Shown: positions 1 to 9,674 of the stretch, in pieces
Layout of the letters: every line of letters starts with the position of its first letter
How positions within the stretch are numbered: the first letter of the stretch is position 1
Assembly: GCA_963585895.1 (NCBI GenBank)
Contig: OY757939.1
Span: 24,727,722-24,791,721, forward strand
DNA: 64,000 nucleotides
Direction of reading: 5' to 3'
DNA from: Sepioteuthis lessoniana
Taxonomy: Eukaryota; Mollusca; Cephalopoda; Myopsida; Loliginidae
Position numbers and translations under genes: made by a program
Notes under the pieces: model-generated
Told to the model about the DNA's origin: nothing
The model's input: the letters and a program-made list of their open reading frames with translations, nothing else
The model's database searches: none

Positions 1-57
1 TTTTTACGAAAAAAGAAAACGAAACTGAAAAGAGACGGACTCGTGGGTGTACAACAA
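1..57 (+). mobile_element. possible 3' end of an LTR (fossil fragment)
   Basis: The first bases end in GTGGGTGTACAACA, nearly the same as the right end of the solo LTR at 59.67-60.52 kb (GTGGGTATACAACA). Only this short right end lies in the window, so it is a tentative match to the same LTR family. Confidence 0.3.
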
Positions 58-334
58 AACAATTAGGCTTATCAACTACAGACAGAGACATGCGTCTATC
101 GATCAGGGAAATAACTGCTTTAACCTTGTGTGCACCAATCAAATGTACGCCCACTATTTGCCATGGTGAATTCAAGTCACACGTGTCTACATTCTTCTGG
201 CCCCTACAATCCCACAATGCATTGTCAATTGGAGGCAACTCCATTTTATACATTTTTATAACTTTGATATTTTTTCGTTTGGTCTGATCCTTAACAGAAA
301 CACAACAAGCTTCGTCTAGGATGTGTACTCAAGG

Positions 335-940
335 TCACGTAGCTGCTGTATGTATGTTCGAGCTGGTCGTCCTGATTTTGCTTGGCTATATGCGGAGGTC
401 CATAGGAGTACATCACTGATGAGTTAGTCCTTGCTTCTCCAGCGTTGTCCTGCGTGTCTGGTTCCTCTAACTTGTATAGTTTTCGCGGTGGCCGTATAGT
501 TGGTGTCTTGTGGGGTGCTGACGCCAGGACTTGTTCAATATTGCTCTCAACATTCTTGTGTAATTGCCGTCTAGTTTCTTCTTCAGCCGTTTAGTTAGCG
601 TCCAAGTAGTGCACCCATATAGTAGTATCGATTCAACCGCTGCCTGGAAGAAACTGCGTTTAATTTTATCGGTCAGGTCTGATTTCCATATCATCGAGAG
701 CCTATCGATAGCTGTCCATGCTTTCGTTAGTCGTGTGTCGATGTCTTTTTCGGTTGATGAGATGCTACTTCCTAGGTAGGTGAATTTGTCTACTAGTTTC
801 AGAGAGCCTCCATCTAGTGTGGTAATGTCACCTGTTTGGTTCTTTGGAATAATTATCGGGCGTCATGGATGATAGGGATTGATGGAGAGAGAGTCAGGGA
901 AATCTTTACTATCAGCACGACTTGATGATGAGGATGATGA
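335..940. mobile_element. LINE-R 3' copy with inverted 5' segment
   Basis: Positions 335-845 read on the minus strand as the C-terminal part of an RTE-like LINE protein (IWKSDLTDKIKRSFFQAAV, then LLYGCTTWTLTKRL and RMLRAILNKSWRQHPT). Positions 862-940 carry the very 3' end of the same LINE on the plus strand (WRE-type C-terminus, a CACGAC motif and a GATGATGAGGATGATG tail). An inverted upstream block joined to a correctly oriented 3' end is the known twin-priming outcome of LINE insertion. The copy is 5'-truncated and degenerate. Confidence 0.75.
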
Positions 941-1575
941 TAACGAAGAAAAGCTTGAAGGAATCTTTCAAAGGTCTTGATAGGACGGGGATCTGTTATC
1001 CAAGTAACAGAAAAGAATAAAAAGGCAGATGTTTACATGTTGTACTCATGTACAATACCACACTGTAAAATAATGATTAACGGTCTCATAAATGCATCGC
1101 AGTTTTTTTAGTCTCTTGCGAAAATTGAGCAGAAAAGAGATTTAGTTATTATAAGTTTCTTCTTATTTTGCTCCGCTTTTTAACACCAGCCTAAGACTTT
1201 TTCAGGGTTATGACAGGTGCTGTCGCAAATGGTAGCTAGCTGTTTAACAATCTACAATCCTACTGTATTTACGCATATCGAAGGTAAGTTCCTGGCTGTC
1301 ACCTTTCAGATGATGAAGCTTGAATTCAAGGACTATCGGGGCAGTTATTTCTTTTCCTTTTTAATCTGGGATTACCATTACTACTCCCTTCCCAATAGAT
1401 TAACCAACTCCTTACTATAAAAACAATTGCTTGATTGAAACTCCCAGTTGTCAGCTAAGATATTAGCTGCTTTATGTGAAACTGTTATATAATCAACCTA
1501 TGAACATTAATGGGTACGTCCCATTCCTTATAAATACGTTATGAGGGGGTGAAAAATCCTAATTGCTTTTGGCGG
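941..1575. other. unassigned AT-rich stretch
   Basis: No family recognised. A 67-codon frame at 1217-1420 has no recognisable motif and is best treated as chance. Confidence 0.4.
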
Positions 1576-1579
1576 TGGT

Positions 1580-1835
1580 GTTTTACACGGTCAATGCTGC
1601 CTGACATGGATGCCGACTCTCTTCGAGCCTCAGGGGGCCGTCCCTCAGGCTCTAACCCTTCTTGGAGGGACTAGGTTTATTATCTGGCGCCTGAAGCATC
1701 CCTTTAAGGGAATGCTGATGGGGTCCGAGGAATTTTTAGAACCGCCAAGGGTGTCTGGTCAACGGCTCTGCGTTTTGGACCAACATTAAGAAAGGCCTTG
1801 TGCCAATCTCGTTTGGTTGGTTGGACGTACGATAA
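1580..1835 (+). repeat. GC-rich dispersed repeat, copy A
   Basis: This stretch is more GC-rich than its surroundings and resembles 20665-20985. Shared order of motifs: a CGTCCCT..GGCTCT block, then GAGGGACTAGGTTTAT (GAGGAGCGAGGTTTAT in the other copy), GGCG(C/T)CTGA, GGGAATGCTGATGGGG and a run ending in CCAACATTAAGAAAGGCCTTG. I do not recognise the family. No long frame is kept between the copies. Confidence 0.6.
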
Positions 1836-1974
1836 ATGAGGAAAATATACTAAGTTATCACTACTAGCAGCGGTTACTTCTCACGCTGCTGGCAAGTATT
1901 GTATTTTGTTAATGTTATAAAGATTTTCATTTTATCGCCAACCTCTTTTTTGGTCATTTCTCATTCAGTGACCT

Positions 1975-2405
1975 TTTTCAGGTTGCCGTAGAATACACCA
2001 ACTGAATCTTTATGGGGGGATATCCCTACCCAACGAGTGTCCTGATATGACACTAAACCATTGATGGTGAAGCTTCAGTAATGCTGGAGCTTTGGAGAAT
2101 GCTGAGTACCCTTTCACTGCAATCGCTCCCAGGTCAACTCTGCCCTGGAGTGGTAGCACCTAATAGGTTCCTCTCTATGGGTCAAATAGAACTGAACTTT
2201 ATGTTAAACTGAACTGCTTGAAATAGAACTGTTTTAACATGTATACTGTGTACTTATACTAAACTGGATTGTTTGAATAAGAAATGTTTGACTAAAATGT
2301 GTACTTATTCTATACTGAATTGTTTGAAATAGAACTGATCATTTGTATAAAAATGGATTTGGCATTAAATAACCTACAAAGGTTGATATGCCATAAAAAT
2401 AACCA
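1975..2405 (+). mobile_element. X element (head, short body, hairpin tail)
   Basis: The head starts near CAGGTTGCCGTAGAATACACCAACTG. It holds the family landmarks GAGTGTCCTGATATGACACTAAAC, a CCCAGGTCAACTCTG block and ATGGGTCAAATAGAACTG. The body is several copies of an AACTGAATTGTTTGAAATAG-type unit. The tail is GGCATTAAATAACCTACAAAGGTTGATATGCC, which folds as GGCAT/ATGCC plus AACC/GGTT. A purine-rich AAC run follows. Confidence 0.75.
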
Positions 2406-2559
2406 ACGTTTTTTTTGGTAGCAATAGAAACCTTTAAACATTTCTTGAAAAGACCTAGACAGATGTAGTTTTATTTCCAATTGGCCTGACTCCAATCGAC
2501 TTTGTCTAGACGTTTAGACTACGATCACAACACAAAACATCATCACCGATAACAGTTCA

Positions 2560-3240
2560 ATAGTCAACATTTTATTATTCTAGCTGCTCAACAATCCTAG
2601 TCTTTAAATACCATCGTTCTATTATTATAGTTGCTCAACAATCCAGATATTTAAATCGCCTCATTTTTAAATCTTAATTGCTCAATAATACAGATGTTCA
2701 AATATCTTAATTTAAAAAATCTTAACTACTCAACAATCCAGATGTCTAAATATACTCATTTTTAAAAAATCTCATCTGCCCAAAAATCCATATGTGTAAA
2801 TATTCTCATTTTTAAAAATCTTTGCTGCTCAACAATCCATCATCATGTCGTGCTGGTAGCATGGATATCCCTGACCCTCTCTCGCCACTTTTCCCTATCG
2901 TTCATCGCCCCAGGCAGGTCTTCCGGACAACATCTCGTATCCTCACATAATTGCTGAATGTATGTTCGTGCTAGCCATCCTGCTTTTGCCCGGCCATGTG
3001 TGGGGGTCCACAAGAGTACATCACTTATGAGTTCGTCTCTGCTTCTCCAGCAGTGTCCTGCATGTCTGATTTTTTAAATCTTAGCTCTTCAACTATCCAA
3101 ATGTTTAAATATTATTATTTTATTATTATTATTGCTGCTCAACAATCACGATGTTTAAACATTCCCATTAAAAAAATCTTAACTGTTAAACAATCCAGAT
3201 GCTTAACTATCATCATTTTATTATCATAGCCGGTTAACTT
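2560..3240. repeat. about 57-bp minisatellite, interrupted
   Basis: Diverged units centred on GCTGCTCAACAATCCAGATG followed by TTTAAATATTCTCATTTTTAAA run from 2560 to 2838 and again from 3070 to 3240. The gap is a LINE-R 3' end, so the array predates that insertion. Confidence 0.75.
2838..3072 (-). mobile_element. LINE-R 3' terminal fragment
   Basis: Reads on the minus strand as the last part of the LINE-R protein (HAGHCWRSRDEL..., then a WRERV-type end). At its 3' end is CATCATCATGTCGTGCTGG on the plus strand, which is the family's CACGAC plus (ATG)n tail. It lies inside the 57-bp minisatellite. Confidence 0.75.
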
Positions 3241-3767
3241 GACCAGAGGATTAAACGTCATCACTTTAACACCGTAAATGTGGACGTACTAGTCGATCTG
3301 GAATATAAGTCAACCCCAAGATATCTACCTCAAATTTCTGGGTTAAATCAATACGTTTTGTATAGTTCAACCACTAAGTATACTGTAAATTATTTGCAGA
3401 CTAAAACTTACCCAATCAATTTAAATTAGAATAGGAAATGATAACCTTCTGCAAAAGCATATAATAAGTTTATTGATATTCAATTCTATAAATGAGTATG
3501 AGTAAATTATTTAAAAATTACTGTGTGGTATCTTAGAATCAAGATTTTAATCGTTAATAAATAACATTCAAGAAATCATTATTCAAAAAGTTGCGCCCAA
3601 TAAGCACAGTTATAAAGCCAATATATGTATACTCAATTAACTCCTATTTTCTCTCATTAAACTCTCATTACTCCAGTAGTTTACAGGGTACGTCATTTCT
3701 CTCTGAAATCTGAATTGCATTAGCCATATATAAAGCATAGAAATCTTAAACTTTAATGCCTGTATTC

Positions 3768-3995
3768 AAAAGTAAAGATGACGACCGTAGTCGAGGATGA
3801 TCCGAAGGCCCCTTTTTCAATAATTACTACAACAAGGTTTTGGGGAGGGCGCTACTTTTTTTCCTGGATTGTTCCACTTTACCCTGGATCCCTACCCTTT
3901 AATGATGTGTTAAGCAAAGAGGCACCAAGTACCATTTTTTGAGTATGTGGTACGACGACCTGGGATTGAACTCTAAGGCCATTTGCGACATCTCT
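3768..3995 (-). mobile_element. SINE-Y, degenerate
   Basis: In minus-strand sense: a tRNA-like head with a damaged B box (reverse complement of GACCTGGGATTGAACTC), the CAAGTACCATTTTTTGAG block, the GGATCCAGGGTAAAGTGGAAC region, then GGGCCTTCGGATCATCC and a GTCGTCATCTTTACTTTT end. It follows the order of the better copies at 16.7 and 17.3 kb. Confidence 0.8.
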
Positions 3996-3999
3996 AACA

Positions 4000-4990
4000 A
4001 TTTGGTCGTAAGAATTCACAATTTATTGCACTATCAAGATAATAGGCTGATAAACGACATGCCGTAGTTGTGTGACTGACCGTCTTGGTACTGTGACGTT
4101 CCAGTAGGTGTTTGCAGTCAGTGGATCGGCTGTTGGAAACATGGTGTGATATAGCATTAATATAATTAATATACTTATGCAATTCAGTTCTATTATTTCG
4201 TATTAATCTCTTAGTTAATAAGTTGAATGTGTTCACCAAACAGGAGTTGATGTTGAAAATGTTTATGTCAGTCTGCTGGAATTACGTTAGATGGTGTAAT
4301 ATCGATTGTTAGGTGTACTGTTCAATTAGTCGATTATTCTATGGAAAAGGATTTGATTTTAGCCCTGCTCTATAAGTCGATACATCATTTTGTAAAGCCT
4401 TTTTCAGGCTTAAAAAGTCAACTTGTACGCCGCAATTTTTGCTATGTAAATTGGTAAATTGTCCTCATATATCAATTAAAAGTTCACACTATGAGAACAT
4501 TGAGGTTTCAGTTTGTTTTACGAGACGTCTTCACTGACTTGGTCGTGCTTTGCATCGGCAGCCGGGTGACTTCATCTGAGTATCCATCGTTCCAGTTCTG
4601 TGGGAGGACTGAAGTAAGCGTAATAGTAACCTGGCTTAGGACAATGAAGCAAGATCCGGAATTGATTTTCGATCCCTGTCTGTACGGAGTTCGCCGTTAA
4701 AACCCCGATTGGCGGGCACTCATCTCGTCAATAGCATCTGACCGTCGTGCTTGCTCGGCCTTCGCTCGGGACACTCTGAATTCGTTGGATGGAGCCCGCT
4801 CATCAGACCCGGGGTGACAATAGACCCCGGGTGGATATGTATATATGTGTGGGTACGCATCATATACACACACGTGCATATAGTTACAGAGCTTTGTATT
4901 GCAGAGGCTAAAACAATGGGACAATTAGAGAAAATCGATATTAGTGGTCTACTAGCCAAGTTTGCTGACATCAATAGCCTATATTGAGCA
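4000..4990. other. unassigned; includes a GC-rich block with a strong hairpin
   Basis: 4000-4480 is AT-rich with nothing recognised. 4480-4860 is GC-richer and holds a perfect 9-bp inverted repeat at 4807-4832 (ACCCGGGGT, 8-nt loop, ACCCCGGGT). A short frame, MGQLEKIDISGLLAKFADI, lies just downstream at 4916-4987 after an AG that could act as an acceptor. I cannot show that it is an exon. Confidence 0.3.
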
Positions 4991-5009
4991 ATGTTTGGTT
5001 GGAATTGGT

Positions 5010-5610
5010 TTTATGGTATATCAAACATTGTTGGTTATTTAATGCCAAATCCTCTTTATACATATACATTTAATATGTATGATTTGTTTTCGTTGGGTTT
5101 TATGGCATATCAACCATTGTAGGTTATTTAATGCCAAGTCATATTTATACATATACATTTAATATGTATGATTTGTTTTCGTTGGGTTTTATGGCATATC
5201 AACCATTGTAGGTTATTTAATGCCAAGTCATATTTATACATATACATTTAATATGTATGATTTGTTTTCGTTGGGTTTTATGGCATATCAACCATTGTAG
5301 GTTATTTAATGCCAAGTCATATTTATACATATACATTAAATATATATAATTTGATTTAGTTGGTTTTTATTGGATATTAACCATTTTAGGTTATTTAAAG
5401 CCAAATTTCTATACTTATATATTAAATATGTATGATTTGTTTTGGTTGGTTTTATTGAATATCAACCATTGTAGGTTGTTTTATGCCAAATCTGCTTTAT
5501 ACATATATATTGAATATATAGGATTTTGTTTGGTTGGGTTTTATGGCATATCAAGTATTGTCGGTTATCTAATGTCAAATCCTCTTTATACATATATATC
5601 AGATAAGTTT
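5010..5610 (-). repeat. 89-bp tandem array of hairpin tails
   Basis: About 6.5 head-to-tail units. The repeat distance is exactly 89 bp between the marks at 5071, 5160 and 5249. Units 2 to 4 are almost identical and the outer ones diverged. Each unit contains ATGGCATATCAACCATTG followed by TAGGTTATTTAATGCC, the reverse complement of the SINE-Z/X stem-loop tail, and the ATACATTTAATATGTAT pre-tail. Confidence 0.9.
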
Positions 5611-5739
5611 GATTTGTAAACATAAGTAAACGAAGATAATTGGTATTACTGCGTATCATTAACAATTCAATTAAACACACAGTAAACTGATAAAACAGTT
5701 CTATTTCAGACAATTCAATCTAGCATAAGTCATTTGTTT

Positions 5740-6010
5740 GCGTGCAGTTTAAATGTCAAGCGGTTCTATTTGAGCCATTGATAGAACCCTATCAGGTGCT
5801 ACTATTCCGGGCCAGAGTGGACCTGGGATTGATCGCAAAATAAAAGGTACTCCGCATTTCCCAAAGGTCCAGCATAACTGGAAACTCACCATCAAATTGT
5901 TTAATGCCATATTCAGGAAACTTGCTGGGAAGTGGTCTTACCCAACTTCAGAGACGTTGTCGGTATATTCAACTGAACCCCCCTCCTCCAGCTGACCGAG
6001 CTGTGTGTAA
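5740..6010 (-). mobile_element. X element head fragment
   Basis: Minus-strand landmarks in order: GGTCAGCTGGAGGAGG, a loop region ending in ATACCGAC, a degraded cleft of the GTGTCC..GACAC arm, CCAGTTATGCTGGACC, ACCTTTTATTTTGCG and CACTCTGGCCCGGAATAG. It ends at the body start near TCAAATAGAACCGCTTG. Confidence 0.7.
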
Positions 6011-6017
6011 TTATTTT

Positions 6018-6210
6018 GTTTAATGAGATATCAGCTTACTTGGGTTATTTAATGCCAAATCCATCCTTCGAGAAGAACAGCTGTAGTACTATTTAACCCA
6101 AAGCTGGAAGGATAGCGGGGTTCATGCCCAGAAAGTGAACATAATAACATGACTAGAGTTCGAACTCACTCGATTCTGCAGTCAATCGCTTATGCCACGA
6201 GGACACTCTC
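6018..6210 (-). mobile_element. SINE-Z, near full length
   Basis: In minus sense: tRNA-like head with A-box region GCATAAGCGATTGAC and B box GAGTTCGAACTC; a middle region with TTATGTTCACTTTC and GGGCATGAACCCC; GGGTTAAATAGTAC; the AGAAGGATGGATTTGGCATTAAATA tail start; and the stem-loop tail. Confidence 0.8.
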
Positions 6211-6424
6211 GGGTGTGATTGTAAATAAAGATAAAATATCCGGATGTTTGAATTCAGTCAGTAAACAACAAATTAATTCAAGCAACCGAATAAGTTGAGT
6301 TGGTGCAGCCGGTGACAGATGGCCGACAACATTAAGAAATAAAAGATTACTTTTTGGGGGCAAACAACTGATACCAATAATCTATCAAAATTTAAATCAG
6401 CTCATTCGATTTATTAAAAAAAAA

Positions 6425-6640
6425 TCTGGTGTTCCCGTGGCTTTGTGGTTAACATTCCACACTGCGATGTCGTAGTAAGCGAGTTCGAACTCCATTCACG
6501 CTATTACATTCACTTTCAGACTAATACCCTTTAGGAAAGCTATGAACACCAAATGCTCTTCAACAAGGAAGGGTTTAGCGTAAAGTAACCCATGAGGGTT
6601 CATATGTCAGTAAACGCGGAACTAACAGGGAAAACTTAAA
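6425..6640 (+). mobile_element. SINE-Z
   Basis: Plus strand: CGTGGCTTTGTGGTTAACATTC (A-box region), GCGAGTTCGAACTCC (B box), CACTTTCAGACTAATACCC and AAAGCTATGAACACC. It ends in a worn stem-loop tail, GCGTAAAGTAACCCATGAGG then GTTCATATGTCAG. Confidence 0.8.
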
Positions 6641-6691
6641 TAGATAATAACATTCAGATTTAGTTCTTTTTACTTCACTTTTTCATTATAC

Positions 6692-6699
6692 ACACACAC

Positions 6700-6779
<80 letters not shown>
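6692..6779. repeat. compound microsatellite (AC)n(AT)n(AG)n
   Basis: Uninterrupted dinucleotide runs switch from AC to AT to AG and directly border the inverted repeat that follows. Confidence 0.95.
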
Positions 6780-6782
<3 letters not shown>

Positions 6783-7283
6783 GATCACAAGGTAATCCAA
6801 GCAAAAGGAGAGATTTATTGAGAAACAAAATTGACCCTATAGGGTTTCGGTTCTAATCAACCATCATCAGGAACGGGTGGGATGATATTAGTGATGTTAA
6901 ATCAACTATGGATGTTTAAAACTTATAAAACTCAAGGGAAAATCTATATATCGAAAAAGAGTTGGTTGATTAATCAGTAAATCAAGGTTTATTTTTTTAA
7001 ATTACGTCCTGTGACTTATTTTGAATATTATATAGGATTTATATGTTCTATTTTTTCATCGAGAAAGTAATTTTAAAAACAAACCTTGATTTATTGATTA
7101 AACGGCCAACTCTTTCCCGATATATAGATTTTCCTCAAGTTTTTGTATTTTTTAAACATCCATCACTAATATCATATCCCTCCCAGTTCTGATGATGGTT
7201 CATTAAAACCAAGATGTTATAATGTCCATTTTGTTTCTCAATAAATCACTCCTTTTGCTTGGATTACCTTGTTATAAAATTGT
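6780..7283. mobile_element. 0.5 kb inverted repeat with hammerhead-like core
   Basis: Left arm 6780-6985 and right arm 7075-7283 are reverse complements with scattered differences; for example ACAAGGTAATCCAAGCAAAAGG on the left is matched by CCTTTTGCTTGGATTACCTTGT on the right. The spacer is about 90 bp and AT-rich. Read outward, each arm has CTGATGATGGTT(G/C)ATTA(G/A)AACC followed by GAAAC or a changed form of it. The minus strand at 6833-6870 gives CUGAUGA, a 4-bp stem, GAAA, then CCC-UAUA-GGG and UC. No transposase frame is present, so this is non-autonomous. Confidence 0.8.
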
Positions 7284-7317
7284 TCTCTATATTGTCAGAT
7301 TTTACTCTATTATTTAC

Positions 7318-7318
<1 letters not shown>

Positions 7319-7374
<56 letters not shown>
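7319..7374. repeat. (TA)n microsatellite
   Basis: About 28 uninterrupted TA units next to the fold-back element at 7375. Confidence 0.95.
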
Positions 7375-7375
<1 letters not shown>

Positions 7376-7526
7376 ATGAAAGAAAATTTAACATACAGTT
7401 ACTTTGCCATTATAAATTTATTTCGACTAGCCATGTTCTGAAGGAACAAGAGGAAAAAAAAAAAACTCGGCTCGTCGAAATAAATTTATAATAGCTCAGT
7501 AACTACCCGTTGAGTTTTCTTTCATT
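7375..7526. mobile_element. small fold-back element
   Basis: Arms of about 58 bp at 7375-7432 and 7469-7526 are inverted copies with few differences (AATGAAAGAAAA..., TTATAAATTTATTTCGAC(T/G)AGCC). The 36-bp spacer contains an A-rich run. There is no coding capacity. It sits at the edge of a TA run, as expected for a TA-targeting MITE, but the target duplication cannot be separated from the microsatellite. Confidence 0.75.
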
Positions 7527-7539
7527 AACATTACATATA

Positions 7540-8162
7540 TCATCATCCTCATCTTGTCGTGCCATCGGCCCGGATATACCTGACCCTTTCTCCCCACCCC
7601 TCCCTATCGTTCATCGCTTCCGGCATGTCCTCAGGGCTACAACCCGTATCCTCCCAGAGCTGTTGTATGTAGGTTCGTGCTGGTCGCCCTGCTTTTGCTC
7701 GGCCATGTGAAGGGGTCCAAAGGAGTACATCACTAATGAGCTCGTCCCTACTTCTCCAGCAGTGTCCTGCATGTCTGGTTCGTCTAATTTGGATAGTTTT
7801 TGTGATGGGTGGTAGGTGGCTGTGTAGCTGCTGCTTTGTGGGGTGTTGCCTCCAGGACCTGTTCAGTATTGCTCGCAGCATTCTTATGTAGTAGCCGTCA
7901 AGCTTTTTCTCCATCCGTTTACTTAGCGTCCATGTAGTGCATCCATATAGCAGTATCGACACGAGCGCTGCTTGGAAGAAACTGCGTTTCATTTTATCGG
8001 TTAGGTCTGACTTCCATATGACCGATAGGCAATCGTTAGCTGCCCATGCCTTTGTTAGTCGCGTGTCGATGTCTGTCTCGGTTGATGAAACACTGCTTCC
8101 TAGGTAGGTAAACATGTCTACTAGTTTCAGAGAGCTACCGTTTAGTGTGGAAATGTCGCCTG
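7540..8162 (-). mobile_element. LINE-R 3' part with 188-residue open frame
   Basis: A continuous minus-strand frame (8115 to 7549) starts in the region after the reverse transcriptase palm: FTYLGSSVSSTETDIDTRLT, then WKSDLTDKMKRSFFQAALV, LLYGCTTWTLSKRMEKKLDG, MLRAILNRSWRQHPT, TRHAGHCWRSRDELISD, GRPARTYIQQLWEDTG and RVRYIRADGTTR at the end. The 3' end carries the ATGATGAGGATGATGATA-type trinucleotide tail. The start at 8115 is a 5' truncation, not a real initiation site. This is the best preserved LINE-R C-terminus in the window and probably the youngest. Confidence 0.9.
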
Positions 8163-8332
8163 TTTATTACAGATATATTCGCTCTGTATGAGTGTTTTTA
8201 TATATGTTCGGATAGTTTTATATATCTATAACCACACATCGGCCACTCTTGTAGAATCACATGAAATTTCTCATATATTCTATAGATGCATAATTCTAAA
8301 CACTTCATCTTTGAACATTAACCTAGTATAAG

Positions 8333-8380
<48 letters not shown>
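8333..8380. repeat. (AT)n microsatellite
   Basis: Uninterrupted AT run. Confidence 0.95.
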
Positions 8381-8386
<6 letters not shown>

Positions 8387-8435
8387 TGCATTATAAAACG
8401 TTTTCATTAGGTAAAATTTCATTTGTTTTACGGCA

Positions 8436-9047
8436 AGAAAACCCCTGTTAGGTTATTTAATGCCGAAGTCAATGTCTTTGTTTCAAGCGACAATAAAATT
8501 TTAACTAACAAAAGATAATCGTTTTATATTTAATTAAAGCTTCAAGCAACTATTCTTTAAACTGATCATACTGGTTAAGGTTGTGTTTCTTTATTTAACG
8601 GCATTTCAACCTTTGTGGGATATCTAATGCTAAGGCAATCATTGTTGAAAAACAGTAGTAGTATTATTCAACTTGTAACTGGGAGGATGAAGGTCTGATA
8701 TATGGTTTTGGCTTCTGTGTTTAAATGGCATAGGAACCTTTGCGGGTTATCTAATACCAAAGCCATCCTTATCGAAGTACAGTAGTGGTACTATTTAATC
8801 TATAGCTGGGTGGATGAGGGTCTGCTATATGGTTTTGGTTTCTGTGTTTAAATCGCATATCAACCTTTGTGGGTTAACTAATACCAAAGCCATTTTTGCA
8901 GAAGAACAGTAGTTGTGCTCATAAGTGTTTTTCTACCTTCCCCAAGCGTAATATTTTGAAAGCGAATCAAATAGCACGATTGATGTTTGAACTCACTTAC
9001 CACGATGTCACATGTTAGCCACAATACAACGAGAACTCCAGATGTGT
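8436..9047 (-). mobile_element. tandem SINE-Z 3' halves ending in one full SINE-Z
   Basis: Four successive minus-strand tails begin at about 8436, 8590, 8715 and 8850, each with ATCAACCTTTG(T/C)GGGTTA-like and TAATACCAAAGCCAT segments. The second to fourth continue through AACAGTAGT(A/G)GT. Only the last runs on to the tRNA-like head (GAACTCACTTACC, then TGTTAGCCACAATAC at about 9017). Spacing is about 130 bp. This is a tandem amplification of the 3' half of one SINE. Confidence 0.8.
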
Positions 9048-9519
9048 TACACTAAATCGAACGAGCTGATTCTGAATCCATGTACAGAATTCTTTTAGCA
9101 TGTCAGCATTTTGCAAAATGTACACCATATGCCGCTGGTACATATATAAATGGTTCTTTTTCCACTCCTATGCATCGAACTTAGCCTCATTAAGGCCTTT
9201 GGTAAAACAAAAGTATCAAATTATACGTTGTAAATGATAAATCTAAAAATAGAATTTGTCACATAGAAAAGGATACAAAACTTAGATTTTCTAGGTGAAT
9301 GCAAACTCTGATTTCAAGCCGCCTTTACTCCATTCCCCCCCCCCCAAAAAAAATTGCCTATGGTGAAAGTGGGGTTGGGTAAATACATGTGTTATTAATC
9401 CGATGTGTCTCTTTGTGTATTTATTTTGAATGAGAAAACTACATTAGTCATTTTTCTATCCTCCCTAGGGCCAGTTTTAAGCCAATTAAATTGGGTCCGG
9501 AGCACGCACAAGAATGGCG

Positions 9520-9553
9520 GTGGCTATGATGAATGTTAATTCATCATAGCCAC
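9520..9553. repeat. perfect 15-bp stem hairpin
   Basis: GTGGCTATGATGAAT, loop GTTA, then ATTCATCATAGCCAC, with no mismatch. No larger inverted repeat surrounds it and there is no T run behind it, so I see no reason to call a terminator. Confidence 0.9.
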
Positions 9554-9674
9554 AGATATTTAAATACCTTCCAGATCTTAGGAAAGGTAGACAAGGGACA
9601 CTGCGGGTCTTGGAGCTGCTTTAACCAAAACCACACGAAAAGAGAGCATTGATGGATGGGTAGTTTCAGAAACT

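Noticed and set aside
2838-3240. CRISPR-like array (regular units with spacers)
   Set aside because: The units are contiguous diverged minisatellite copies without unique spacers, in a eukaryotic setting.
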